This document shows positions 44,730 to 53,262 of a stretch of 64,000 nucleotides of DNA, piece after piece. Made by a program: the position numbers and the translations under genes. The DNA is taken from NCBI GenBank assembly GCA_023388055.1, contig JAEWGW010000044.1, forward strand, positions 1 to 64,000, written 5' to 3'. This stretch comes from Bacillota bacterium. GTDB lineage: Bacteria > Bacillota > Bacilli > Paenibacillales > NBRC-103111. Under the pieces are notes generated by a model. That model was given only the letters and a program-made list of their open reading frames with translations, was not told the DNA's origin and did no database searches. The stretch's first letter is position 1, and each line of letters begins with the position of its first letter.

Positions 44730-45803
44730 GTGCTGGACAAACTTCAGGCTCTTGCCGACCGGTATGACAAGCTGAGCGAGCTGTTATGCGACCCGGATGT
44801 AGCCGCTGATCCCAAGCGGCTCCGGGAGTATTCCAAGGAACAGTCGGATTTGCAGGAGACGTATGAAGCGTTTAATGAATACAAGGCTGTCTGTGCCCAA
44901 CTGGATGACGCCAAGGCGTTGCAGAACGAGAAGCTGGACGATGAAATGAAGGAAATGGTCAAGCTGGAGATTGACGAACTGGCTGGCCGCAAGGAGGAGC
45001 TGGAGGAGCGTATTAAGGTGCTGATGCTGCCCAAGGACCCCAACGACGACAAAAACGTCATTGTGGAAATCCGCGGCGCCGCAGGCGGGGACGAAGCAGC
45101 CCTGTTCGCTGCCGACCTCTACCGGATGTACACCAAATTCGCGGATGCCCAAGGCTGGAAGACCAATATTCTGGAGGCCAGTCTGAATGATTTGGGCGGG
45201 TTTAAGGAAGTCATCTTCATGATTTCCGGCAAGGGCGCCTACAGCAAGATGAAGTATGAGAGCGGTGCCCACCGGGTGCAGCGGATACCTACCACCGAAT
45301 CCGGCGGACGGATTCATACGTCCACCTCTACTGTGGCTGTGCTGCCCGAGGCAGAGGAGATCGAGGTAGATATCAAGGAAAGCGATATCCGCGTAGATAC
45401 CTTCTGCTCCAGCGGAGCGGGCGGACAGTCGGTTAACACCACCAAGTCGGCGGTGCGGGTCACCCACGTTCCCACTGGGATTGTGGCTACATGTCAGGAC
45501 GGCAAGTCGCAGAACTCCAATAAGGAGATGGCGCTGCAGGTGCTGCGTGCCCGGATTTACGACAAGTTTATGCAAGAGGAAATGGAAAAAATGGGCGCAG
45601 AGCGCAAGAGCAAGGTGGGCACAGGCGACCGGAGCGAGCGGATCAGAACCTATAACTATCCGCAAAGCCGGGTAACCGACCACCGCATCGGCCTGACGCT
45701 GCACCGGCTGGATTCCGTGCTGAACGGTGATATGGAGGAGATTATCTCTGCTCTGACTATCGCCAGCCAAACGGATCAGCTGGATAAAGGGGAGTCCGCT
45801 TAA
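44730..45803 (+). CDS. prfA: Peptide chain release factor 1
   Basis: Release factor recognising UAA and UAG. The 357-residue protein carries the GGQ catalytic motif at 231-233 and the codon-recognition PxT motif (IPTTESGGR) near 187-195. GTG start with AGGAGGTG 8 bp upstream. It overlaps prmC by one base (TAATG), the conserved pairing with its methyltransferase. Confidence 0.98.
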   Translation: MLDKLQALADRYDKLSELLCDPDVAADPKRLREYSKEQSDLQETYEAFNEYKAVCAQLDDAKALQNEKLDDEMKEMVKLEIDELAGRKEELEERIKVLMLPKDPNDDKNVIVEIRGAAGGDEAALFAADLYRMYTKFADAQGWKTNILEASLNDLGGFKEVIFMISGKGAYSKMKYESGAHRVQRIPTTESGGRIHTSTSTVAVLPEAEEIEVDIKESDIRVDTFCSSGAGGQSVNTTKSAVRVTHVPTGIVATCQDGKSQNSNKEMALQVLRARIYDKFMQEEMEKMGAERKSKVGTGDRSERIRTYNYPQSRVTDHRIGLTLHRLDSVLNGDMEEIISALTIASQTDQLDKGESA

Positions 45804-46690
45804 TGGACGCAACAGGAAAAACAATCCGGGAAGCCTACGTGGAGGCTTCCTCTTTTTTGAAGCGGCATGGGGTGGATGAGCCGGCGCAGAATGGACAGCT
45901 TCTGCTGGAGCATCTGTTGGGCTGGTCCAGAACCCGATTGTACCTGAACTGGCAGGACCCGTTCCCGGAGGACTTGGAGCTGGATTGGCAGCGGCTGTTG
46001 TCCCGACGCGCAGGCGGGGAGCCGGTGCAGTACATTATCGGGTCGGAGGGCTTCTACGGGCTGACCTTCCAGGTTGCCCCGGCTGTCCTAATTCCCCGCC
46101 CGGAGACGGAAATCCTGGTCCAGGAGATCATGAACCGGGGCAAACGCCTGTGGCCGGAGGGCAGCGGGCAGCAGCCCTTGGCAGTTGACATCGGAACGGG
46201 AAGCGGGGTCATTCCGGTGACCCTGGCGGTTCACTGCCCGTCCTGGGAGGTCGCCGCGGTGGATATCTCCGACAAGGCTCTCCAGCTGGCACGCCGGAAT
46301 GCCGAGCTGAACAGCGTGGCCGGACGGATTCGCTTTCTGGAGGGGGATTTGCTGGCGCCAGTTTATGCTGCCGGGCTTTCGCCCGATATTGTAGTATCCA
46401 ACCCGCCCTACATCAAAAGCAGCGACCTGCCCGACCTCCAGCGGGAGGTGCGGGATTTCGAGCCCCACCTGGCGCTTGACGGGGGCGACGACGGGTTGGA
46501 CTTTTACCGCAGGCTGACGGAGCAGCTGGCTTCGCAGCCGGTGAAGCCGAGACTGGTCGGCTTCGAGGTAGGAATGGGCCAGGCCCCTGACGTGGCGGCT
46601 CTGCTGCGGGAGCTGGGAGTGTTTGACCGTGTGGGCACGGTGAAGGACTTGGCCGGGATTGAACGGCATGTTCTGGCCGAAAGGGACTAA
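45803..46690 (+). CDS. prmC: Release factor glutamine methyltransferase
   Basis: Methylates the glutamine of the GGQ motif of RF1 and RF2. The 295-residue protein has an N-terminal helical domain, a SAM motif VDIGTGSGVIP (about 130-140) and the substrate-glutamine NPPY motif at residues 200-203. Coupled to prfA by TAATG. Terminator downstream. Confidence 0.97.
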   Translation: MDATGKTIREAYVEASSFLKRHGVDEPAQNGQLLLEHLLGWSRTRLYLNWQDPFPEDLELDWQRLLSRRAGGEPVQYIIGSEGFYGLTFQVAPAVLIPRPETEILVQEIMNRGKRLWPEGSGQQPLAVDIGTGSGVIPVTLAVHCPSWEVAAVDISDKALQLARRNAELNSVAGRIRFLEGDLLAPVYAAGLSPDIVVSNPPYIKSSDLPDLQREVRDFEPHLALDGGDDGLDFYRRLTEQLASQPVKPRLVGFEVGMGQAPDVAALLRELGVFDRVGTVKDLAGIERHVLAERD

Positions 46691-46715
46691 TGGACTGATC
46701 GATCATATTTTATAG

Positions 46716-46774
46716 AAAAAAGCCTTCCTGCCGGAAGCGCCCCGTTGGGGTTTGCCGGTAAGGAAGGCTTTTTT
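46716..46774. terminator. Bidirectional terminator
   Basis: AAAAAAGCCTTCCT / AAGGAAGGCTTTTTT stem with a shorter CCGG(aagcgc..)CCGG region inside; ends prmC (+) and the HD-GYP gene (-). Confidence 0.85.
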
Positions 46775-46805
46775 GACATGTTAGGCGGATTGCGCCGGTG
46801 CTTGA

Positions 46806-47813
46806 TTATATGATGATTTTGCTGATCCGCAGATTGCGTTCCCGGCTCAGGTCTACAAACAGTTCGTCCACCTTCACCAGAGGATAGGTTTCCTCGTGGG
46901 GATTGATATACACAATCTCGCCGTACCGCCCGTCGGACAGGAGCACCTGCTTGCCGATCATGCTGCCCAGGAGATTTTTGAGAAACAGGGAAACCATGTG
47001 GGGGTCCAGCTCCCCGAAGATGCCCAGGCGCATCTGACTGATAAGCTCGTGGAACGGCAAGGGTGTATGATAAGGCCGATGTGACGACATGGCATGAAAA
47101 ACGTCGGCCACCGCGACAATCCGGCTGAGCTTGTCAATTTGGGGACCCTTCAGCTTCAGGGGATAGCCGCTGCCGTCCTCACGTTCATGGTGCTGCAGGG
47201 CCATAAATGCTACCCGGGGGTTCAGCCCCACCGCTTCCTTCAGCATTTCGTAGCCATATATCGTATGGCGCTTCATCTCCTCAAATTCGCTGGCGGTAAG
47301 CTTGCCGGGTTTGTTGAGGAGATCGTCGGGGATGCGTATTTTGCCTACATCATGAAGGGCCGCCCCCAAGGACAGGAGATTCAGCTCCTGCTCATCCAGC
47401 TTGCACCACTTGCCCAGCATGGTGGAGAGGACGCTGACGCCCACATTATGCTGGTGGGTATACTCATCCTTGGCCCGCACAGTGTCGAAGAGCCGGAACA
47501 GGTCCGGATCTTCCGCCGCTTGGCGCACCAGGGGAATAAATTCATGCTTGATGTCCAGCAGCGGTATCTTCTTCTTCAGCCGGATCTGCTGGAACATATG
47601 CTTCGAATAATCCGCCGCTTGTTTGACGGTGTCGGCCGTGGGGAACATGGGCTGCGGCCGCTCCTCGGAGAAGCGCAGCTCCTCTGTGGAAATCCGGTGC
47701 AGCCGGAGCAGCCGGAGGTGCTCCTGGTTCAATACGGTGCCGGCGGGCACCAGGACCATGCCTGTGCTGGTTATAATGTCATGCTTCAGTCGTTGCCCTG
47801 TCAGCTCCTCCAA
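46806..47813 (-). CDS. HD-GYP domain protein, putative c-di-GMP phosphodiesterase
   Basis: Cytoplasmic protein with an N-terminal domain of about 100 residues (QRLKHDIITSTGMVLVPAGTVL) and an HD-GYP domain (about 110-290). The metal motifs are intact: HQHN, HDVGKI, a HHERxDGSGYP block carrying the GYP signature, and downstream HxMSSHRPY. No sensor domain or membrane segment. TTG 47813 follows GAGGTGG at 5 bp; an upstream in-frame ATG at 47846 lies about 12 bp from a minus-strand TATAAT (47858-47863) and has no ribosome-binding site. The protein would be 346 residues if the ATG is used. Confidence 0.9.
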   Translation of the reverse strand: MEELTGQRLKHDIITSTGMVLVPAGTVLNQEHLRLLRLHRISTEELRFSEERPQPMFPTADTVKQAADYSKHMFQQIRLKKKIPLLDIKHEFIPLVRQAAEDPDLFRLFDTVRAKDEYTHQHNVGVSVLSTMLGKWCKLDEQELNLLSLGAALHDVGKIRIPDDLLNKPGKLTASEFEEMKRHTIYGYEMLKEAVGLNPRVAFMALQHHEREDGSGYPLKLKGPQIDKLSRIVAVADVFHAMSSHRPYHTPLPFHELISQMRLGIFGELDPHMVSLFLKNLLGSMIGKQVLLSDGRYGEIVYINPHEETYPLVKVDELFVDLSRERNLRISKIII

Positions 47814-48002
47814 TTGCGCCACCTCAGCCAGAAAAATGTACAACATTCGACAATTTCATTATAGCGGGTAACGCAGGAAGGGACATGGGCTGAATGTATC
47901 ATAATGGAAGAAGATCTGTTTTTTTCAAGAGTGGCTGGGGTCGAGGTGGATCGAGGTGGGAGCGGCCTCGGGATGGGATGGAGCGGAGTAGAGTGGAGTT
48001 GG

Positions 48003-48086
48003 GAGTACCCTTGGGTAGAGGTGGTGCGGGGGAGGTGAGTAATCTCGGAAGGAGGTGAAGGTGAGAGTATCCTTGGGTAGAGGTGG
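48003..48086. repeat. Purine-rich 22-bp direct repeat
   Basis: GAGTA(c/t)CCTTGGGTAGAGGTGG occurs at 48003-48024 and 48065-48086, 62 bp apart, in a G-rich interval (about 47930-48115) that is skewed for purines on the plus strand. Confidence 0.6.
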
Positions 48087-48156
48087 GGCGGTGGGCTCCT
48101 CGAATTGGGGTTGGGGCGGAAGGACAATAACCGGGGAATGATAGCGAACAACAAAA

Positions 48157-48316
48157 GTATGCTATTTCGAAAATAGGAGGCCAAAACTTGAAATAGCATA
48201 CACAAAATGTATGCTATTCACAGAAATGAGCTTCTCTGGCGCCGAATTTGAAGGAATAGCGATCATTTTAGGTATGCTATCCGGTGGAAATGGGGCGAAA
48301 TGGTTCAATAGCATAC
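48157..48316. repeat. Five-copy GTATGCTATT repeat with a hairpin
   Basis: The 10-mer GTATGCTATT (or its complement AATAGCATAC, last base variable in one copy) occurs at 48157, 48192, 48209, 48271 and 48307 in mixed orientation. The copies at 48192-48201 and 48209-48218 form a perfect 10-bp hairpin with a 7-nt loop. No gene is seen from 47847 to 48531. Confidence 0.65.
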
Positions 48317-48531
48317 ATTGTTTGGCGCTTACATGGACAGGGAGTAGCTTCGGCTTGGTCTGGTGTGGGTCTGGTGTGGGTCTGGCATGATCCGATGCAG
48401 AGTTTTGGGCCAAATCTGCTGCCATCGGAATTTGGAAACAGACTCTAGCATTTTGGAGCGCCCATGTATAAATGATAGTTTCAGAGGACATACTGATGCC
48501 ATAGAAGCTTATAGCAAAGGAATGAGGCGGC

Positions 48532-49251
48532 ATGGTTAAACGGTATTCCTGGACATCATCCATTTATCTGGCATTGGCACTTATCTTTCTGTTGGTCACG
48601 TGGGAGCATAACCGGGCGCAGGCTGCGGTGGTGGAAACGATCATTCCCCAGGAGTCCATCCGGCTGCGTATTCTGGCCAACTCTGATTCCCCGGAGGATC
48701 AGGTTTTGAAGCGGCATGTCCGCGATGCGATTGTACAGGAAATGAACGGCTGGGTGCTGGACCCGGACAATTTGGAGGACGCCCGCATTCTCATCCGCGC
48801 CAAGCTGCCTGAGCTCTCCCAGGTGGTGGAGAGGGAGCTGACCCGTTACGGTTATACCTATTCGCATCAGGTAGAGCTGGGAGTCGTCCCCTTCCCTGCC
48901 AAAATGTACGGCAACAAGGTGTATCCCGCCGGCGATTATGAAGCGCTCCGGGTTACCATCGGCCAAGGTGCCGGGCAAAACTGGTGGTGTGTGCTGTTTC
49001 CTGCCCTGTGCTTTGTGGATGGGGAGAAGGGGGAGGCTGTGCCTGCAAGCAGCCGTTCCCCTGAACAGAAGGCCAAGGTGGAGGCCGTGAAAAAACAGAC
49101 CGCCAGTGTGGACAAGGTTAAACCCTCCCTCTCCGGAAAAACCGTCAAGCAGGCTTCTGCAGAAAAGGACACAGTAGACGCGGAGGAAGACACCGGGAAG
49201 AAGAAGGTGCGCTTCTATCTGTGGGACAAGGTGAAGAGCCTGTTTGCCTAA
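48532..49251 (+). CDS. spoIIR: Stage II sporulation protein R
   Basis: Forespore-made secreted signalling protein that activates the SpoIIGA protease, which processes pro-sigma-E in the mother cell. The 239-residue protein has an N-terminal signal/anchor (about 8-31), then the SpoIIR core beginning ESIRLRILANSDSPEDQ and containing NGWVLDP and QNWWCVLFPALCFVD. The C-terminal 70 residues are a Lys-rich extension. The gene order prfA-prmC-spoIIR-ywlC matches B. subtilis. ATG 48532 follows GGAATGAGGCGG. It should depend on sigma-F; no clear promoter was read. Confidence 0.95.
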   Translation: MVKRYSWTSSIYLALALIFLLVTWEHNRAQAAVVETIIPQESIRLRILANSDSPEDQVLKRHVRDAIVQEMNGWVLDPDNLEDARILIRAKLPELSQVVERELTRYGYTYSHQVELGVVPFPAKMYGNKVYPAGDYEALRVTIGQGAGQNWWCVLFPALCFVDGEKGEAVPASSRSPEQKAKVEAVKKQTASVDKVKPSLSGKTVKQASAEKDTVDAEEDTGKKKVRFYLWDKVKSLFA

Positions 49252-49355
49252 AAGCGGGGCGGATAGATATGGATTGCAGACGGGGGCAGCCGTGACAAGC
49301 TGCCTCCGTTGGCGCTATAATGGCATCAATCCAAAATGAGAAATGAGCGAATGTG

Positions 49356-50456
49356 ATGACCAAGTATTGGCAAGTCCCACCAGATTGTTCTCCGGAGTCG
49401 GGTGCGGTGCAAGAGGCGGCGGAGCTGCTCCGCCAGGGCAAGCTGGTGGCCTTTCCCACGGAGACGGTATATGGGCTGGGTGCCGATGCCCGCCAGACAG
49501 AGGCGGTGGAGGGTATCTTTACCGCCAAAGGCCGTCCCTCGGATAATCCCCTGATCGTCCACATTGCCGGAATGGGCATGCTGGAGGAGCTGGCCCTGGC
49601 GGTAGATCCGGTGTCCCGGCGGTTGGCCGGGGCCTTCTGGCCGGGGCCGCTAACCCTGGTGCTGCCCTGCCGCCCGGGTATGCTGTCCCCGCTGGTGACG
49701 GCGGGTCTGGACACGGTGGGCATCCGGATGCCGGACCATCCGGTGGCCCTTTCCCTGATCCGTGTCTCCGGCTGTCCGGTGGCCGCTCCCAGCGCTAACC
49801 GCTCCGGCCGGCCTAGTCCCACTCTGGCGGAGCATGTCCGGGAGGACTTGGACGGGCGTATCGACGGGCTCCTGGACGGGGGAGCCACAGGTGTGGGGCT
49901 GGAATCCACAGTGGTGCAGGTGGATGCGGAAGGCCGGATCCATGTGCTTCGGCCAGGGGGCATCACCCTGCGGCAATTGGCGGAGGTGGGCGGTGCCCCT
50001 GCCGTAAGGGGAGAAGGCAGCCCCGAGAGGCCGGAGGCCCTGTCCGATCCGGTAGACGGTAGTGAAAGAACCTTCCGTCCCCGGGCGCCGGGGATGAAGT
50101 ACACTCACTATGCACCGCAGGCCCGGCTGACTATTGTGCAAGGGAATGAAGTCTTTGCCGTGGCGGAGGTGATCCGCCGGGGACTGGACGAAGCCCGGCA
50201 GAACGGGGAAAAAACCGCCGTATTGGCTCCCGAGGAGCATGCGGCATTGTACCGGGAGGCTGCTGATCTGGTTATCCCCTGCGGATCCCTCGGGGATCTG
50301 CCTGCCGCTGCCGCCGGACTGTTCGCCGCCTTGCGCCGGATGGATGAGGCGGGGATTGTTTGTGCTTTTGCCGAAGGGTACCCTGAGGAGGAGATCGGTC
50401 TGGCGATAATGAACCGTCTGCGGAAAGCGGCGGGAGGCCGCGTGTTGGAGGTTTAG
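49356..50456 (+). CDS. ywlC: L-threonylcarbamoyladenylate synthase (Sua5 type)
   Basis: Makes the threonylcarbamoyl-AMP intermediate for t6A37 modification of ANN-decoding tRNAs. The protein of about 366 residues has an N-terminal YrdC domain (about 25-210; KPFPTETVYGLG-like segment and KGRPSDNPLIVH) and a C-terminal Sua5 domain (about 240-365), joined by the usual linker. ATG 49356 is preferred; GTG 49353 is one codon upstream. The ribosome-binding site is weak. Confidence 0.95.
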   Translation: MTKYWQVPPDCSPESGAVQEAAELLRQGKLVAFPTETVYGLGADARQTEAVEGIFTAKGRPSDNPLIVHIAGMGMLEELALAVDPVSRRLAGAFWPGPLTLVLPCRPGMLSPLVTAGLDTVGIRMPDHPVALSLIRVSGCPVAAPSANRSGRPSPTLAEHVREDLDGRIDGLLDGGATGVGLESTVVQVDAEGRIHVLRPGGITLRQLAEVGGAPAVRGEGSPERPEALSDPVDGSERTFRPRAPGMKYTHYAPQARLTIVQGNEVFAVAEVIRRGLDEARQNGEKTAVLAPEEHAALYREAADLVIPCGSLGDLPAAAAGLFAALRRMDEAGIVCAFAEGYPEEEIGLAIMNRLRKAAGGRVLEV

Positions 50457-50520
50457 GACATGATCCCACGGTTGTCCGCATACAGTAAGGAAGGGAGTAT
50501 GTGGACAGGAGGGATCGGCA

Positions 50521-51081
50521 GTGTATGGAGGTTTTGTTGAGCTGGGACAATTGATTACCATAGTGATGATGGCAGTAGCGCTGGGAATGGATGCCTTTTC
50601 CATGGGAATCGGAATGGGGCTTCGCGGCATCCGGCTGGTCAATATTGCCAAGGTCAGCTTTGTCATCGGACTTTTTCATATTCTGATGCCCTTAATGGGT
50701 ATGTTCATGGGCAATTACGTAAGCTCCCTGCTTGGCAATGTGGCCACAACCGCCGGAGGTGCGCTGCTGGTTGTGCTCGGGGCCCATATGCTATATAGCG
50801 CCCTGCGGGGCAACTCCTCTGTGGTGTTGGATCAGAAAAGCTTTTGGGGCATTCTGCTGTTTGCCCTGATGGTGAGCATCGATTCGTTCAGTGTAGGCTT
50901 GTCCCTGGGGATGTTTTCCTCGGATATCGCTCTGACGGTGCTGATCTTCGGTTTTTTCGGCGGGCTCATGTCGGTGCTGGGGCTGCTGCTGGGCCGGCGG
51001 GTGGGCGCCTGGGTAGGCGAATACGGGGAAGCGCTGGGCGGGCTCATTCTGCTCTTGTTCGGCATCCGCTTCCTCATGTAA
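50521..51081 (+). CDS. mntP: Manganese efflux pump MntP
   Basis: Membrane exporter of Mn2+ with 186 residues and six transmembrane helices, in two DUF204-like halves. The MDAF (GMDAFSMGIG) and DSFSVG motifs provide the conserved acidic metal-binding residues. GTG 50521 follows AGGAGGG. No yybP-ykoY manganese riboswitch was recognised upstream. It corresponds to B. subtilis ywlD. Confidence 0.92.
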   Translation: MYGGFVELGQLITIVMMAVALGMDAFSMGIGMGLRGIRLVNIAKVSFVIGLFHILMPLMGMFMGNYVSSLLGNVATTAGGALLVVLGAHMLYSALRGNSSVVLDQKSFWGILLFALMVSIDSFSVGLSLGMFSSDIALTVLIFGFFGGLMSVLGLLLGRRVGAWVGEYGEALGGLILLLFGIRFLM

Positions 51082-51162
51082 AATAAATGGCAACAGCAAT
51101 TTATGCTGTAGCTCCTGTTGCGCCTGTAGACCGATGAACAAAACCTAGCATATTCTTACAAA

Positions 51163-51230
51163 GCCAGTTTTTTTGCTGGCACAAAAAAACCAGCACATGC
51201 TAACGAAGCCAGTTTTTGCTGGCGCAAAAA
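51163..51230. repeat. Tandem hairpins between mntP and ywlE
   Basis: Two copies of GCCAG-(T-run)-GCTGGC, at 51163-51180 and 51208-51223, each followed by an A-rich run, in a duplicated segment of about 45 bp. Neither has a tail of T residues on the plus strand; the T-run sits in the loop. Confidence 0.5.
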
Positions 51231-51249
51231 CTTTTAGGAGGTTTTTCCG

Positions 51250-51840
51250 GTGGCTATCACACGTATCCTTTTCGTTTGTACGGGCAACACCTGCAGAAGC
51301 CCGATGGCCGAGGGGCTGTGCCGGATGATGGCCAAGCGGGAGGGCTTGTCTCTGGAGGTCCGTTCCGCTGGCGTTACGGCGCATGACGGAGCACCCGTAT
51401 CCCGCCATTCCGAGGAGATCCTGCAGAAGAAGGGGGCGGGGGAGGGAATGGGCACCTCCCGTTATCTGCGCAAGGAGGAGATCCGTTGGGCGGATTTGAT
51501 CCTCACCATGACTATGTTCCATAAGCAGCAGGTGATTGCTTCCCATCCGGAGGCGGTGGAGAAGGTGTACACCCTGAAGGAATATACCATGGACGACCCT
51601 TTTCGTTTGGGTGTGCTGGAGGAGCGGGCGGCTCTTCAATCCGAGCTGGAGCTGAAGAAATCCCTGGGACAGCCCATCACCACCGAAGAGCGGGAGCGTC
51701 TGGTACGCCTGCATTTGGCCGCTCCTGACTTCGATATTGCCGATCCCTTCGGCGGGTCCAAGCGGGACTATGAGGAAACCGCTCATGAAATTGAAGAGGC
51801 CCTGGCCCGGCTGATCACCCGGCTGAAGACCGGAGCCTGA
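51250..51840 (+). CDS. ywlE: Low-molecular-weight protein arginine phosphatase
   Basis: Phosphatase with the LMW-PTP P-loop CTGNTCRS (Cys10 nucleophile, Thr11 and Arg16); Thr11 marks arginine-phosphate specificity in YwlE, the enzyme opposing the McsB arginine kinase. The general acid Asp lies in DIADPFGGS near residue 160. At 196 residues it is about 45 longer than B. subtilis YwlE, the extra sequence lying between the KEYTMDDP segment and DIADPF. GTG 51250 follows TAGGAGG. Confidence 0.93.
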   Translation: MAITRILFVCTGNTCRSPMAEGLCRMMAKREGLSLEVRSAGVTAHDGAPVSRHSEEILQKKGAGEGMGTSRYLRKEEIRWADLILTMTMFHKQQVIASHPEAVEKVYTLKEYTMDDPFRLGVLEERAALQSELELKKSLGQPITTEERERLVRLHLAAPDFDIADPFGGSKRDYEETAHEIEEALARLITRLKTGA

Positions 51841-51878
51841 GCAGCGTTCCCAAGGGGGCTTGCCCCGGCAGATGTGCC

Positions 51879-51907
51879 TTTACAGCAGCGGTCTCATCCG
51901 TTATGAT
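51879..51907 (+). promoter_or_regulatory. rpiB-ywlG-glyA promoter
   Basis: TTTACA (51879-51884), 17-bp spacer, TATGAT (51902-51907); transcription would begin near 51914, just before the riboswitch. Confidence 0.75.
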
Positions 51908-51924
51908 AAGAATAACTTTAAACT

Positions 51925-51994
51925 GCAGTGTGACTGGCGACGAGTGGGAACAACCACAATGGAGCACTGCGGATACCGGCCGGTCGCCTGGGCA
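51925..51994 (+). promoter_or_regulatory. ZTP (pfl) riboswitch aptamer
   Basis: P1 GCAGTG (51925-51930)/CACTGC (51965-51970) encloses GTGACTGGCGA, a GTGG/CCAC hairpin and GGAGC; the 3' domain ends TCGCCTGGGCA. The pseudoknot GGCGA (51936-51940)/TCGCC (51984-51988) is intact. This is the conserved pfl/ZTP pattern. Control of a glyA operon fits its sensing of ZTP/ZMP, which builds up when 10-formyl-THF is short. Confidence 0.93.
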
Positions 51995-52041
51995 AGAGCA
52001 AGCATGGAGCGTGTACGCGCTTTTTGCTCTGCTCTTTTTTT
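51995..52041 (+). terminator. ZTP riboswitch terminator
   Basis: AGAGCAA (51995-52001) pairs with TTGCTCT (52024-52030) around an inner AGCG/CGCT stem, followed by GCTC and seven T residues. It abuts the aptamer end, consistent with transcription-level control. Confidence 0.8.
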
Positions 52042-52117
52042 GTACGGCGGCAAGGATTTCTTTTTCGGAAGGGTGAGGTATAATAAGGATATTTGACATG
52101 AAAGGAAGGACGATTCG

Positions 52118-52561
52118 ATGAAAATCGCCATGGGAGCGGATCACGCCGGATTCCGGCTGAAGGATGAATTGAAGGAGCTGCTGGGCCAATGGGGGCACCA
52201 GGTGGAGGATTTCGGCTGCACCTGCGGCGACTCCGTGGATTACCCCGATTATGCCGAGAAGGTATGTGAGCAGGTGGCTTCCGGCGCTGCGGACCGGGGT
52301 ATTCTCATCTGCGGCACCGGCATCGGCATGAGCATCGCCGCTAACAAGGTGAAGGGCATCCGCTGTGCGCTTGTGCATGATCTGTTTTCGGCCAAGGCCA
52401 CCAGAGAGCATAATGACACCAATGTGCTGGCGATGGGCGAACGCGTCATTGGTCCGGGGGTTGCCCAGGAGATTGTGAAGGTCTGGCTGGATACCGATTT
52501 TTCCCAAGGGGAGCGCCACATTGGCCGGATTGAAAAGGCGATGCGGCTGGAAGGCAAATAA
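52118..52561 (+). CDS. rpiB: Ribose 5-phosphate isomerase B
   Basis: Cytosolic RpiB/LacAB isomerase interconverting ribulose 5-phosphate and ribose 5-phosphate. The 147-residue protein has MGADHAGF at the N-terminus, the catalytic-cysteine segment GILICGTGIGMSIAANK and the HNDTNVL segment. ATG 52118 follows GGAAGGA. First gene of the ZTP riboswitch operon. Confidence 0.96.
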   Translation: MKIAMGADHAGFRLKDELKELLGQWGHQVEDFGCTCGDSVDYPDYAEKVCEQVASGAADRGILICGTGIGMSIAANKVKGIRCALVHDLFSAKATREHNDTNVLAMGERVIGPGVAQEIVKVWLDTDFSQGERHIGRIEKAMRLEGK

Positions 52562-52588
52562 GCCTGCTTGAAGGGGAGGTGCATCCGG

Positions 52589-53224
52589 ATGACGGAGGAG
52601 CTACAGCCGTTGCAGAACGGCGGCGGACCCGGGACAGAGTCCGATGATTTCTATGCAGGCATGGCTGGCACCGTGGAGACGGTGCTGCTGGAGCTGGCGC
52701 AGGCAGGCGGGCTTCGCCGGGGCCAATTGGTGGTCATCGGCACCAGCACCAGCGAGGTGCTGGGTTACCGGATCGGCACCCAGGGCACGGAACGGGTAGC
52801 CCGGGAGATCTTCGAAGGGGTGCGCCGCGCCAGGGAACAGACAGGCTTCTACCCGGTGTTTCAATGCTGCGAGCATCTGAACCGGGCGCTGGTGATGGAG
52901 CAGGAGGCGCTTGCGCTTTACCCTCTCTTGGAGCCGGTATCCGTTGTGCCGGTGCCCAAGGCGGGAGGCTCCATGGCGGCATACGCCTACCGGACCTTCC
53001 AGGAGCCGGTTGTGGTGGAGACGGTGCGGGCCCACGCAGGGCTGGACATTGGCGGCACCCTCATCGGCATGCACCTGCGTCCGGTTGCGGTACCGGTGCG
53101 TCCAAGTGAGCGCATGCTGGGGCATGCGCATCTGCAGATGGCCTACACCCGGCCGAAGCTGATCGGCGGTGAACGGGCGGTGTACAGCGCAGCTGCACGG
53201 CAGGAAGACGGAAATTGCGATTAA
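52589..53224 (+). CDS. ywlG: YwlG family protein (DUF436, TIGR01440)
   Basis: Protein of 211 residues of the YwlG family, whose function is unknown; family motifs GTSTSEVLGYRIGTQG and QCCEHLNRALV are present. ATG 52589 follows GGGGAGGTG. Sits between rpiB and glyA as in B. subtilis. It starts 27 bp after rpiB and ends 38 bp before glyA. Confidence 0.95.
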   Translation: MTEELQPLQNGGGPGTESDDFYAGMAGTVETVLLELAQAGGLRRGQLVVIGTSTSEVLGYRIGTQGTERVAREIFEGVRRAREQTGFYPVFQCCEHLNRALVMEQEALALYPLLEPVSVVPVPKAGGSMAAYAYRTFQEPVVVETVRAHAGLDIGGTLIGMHLRPVAVPVRPSERMLGHAHLQMAYTRPKLIGGERAVYSAAARQEDGNCD

Positions 53225-53262
53225 CCGGAGTGTCCGGGATAACCAATAAGGAGAGTGTAACC

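Noticed and set aside
48003..48086. CRISPR array
   Set aside because: Only two copies of the purine repeat, no spacer-repeat regularity, and no cas genes.
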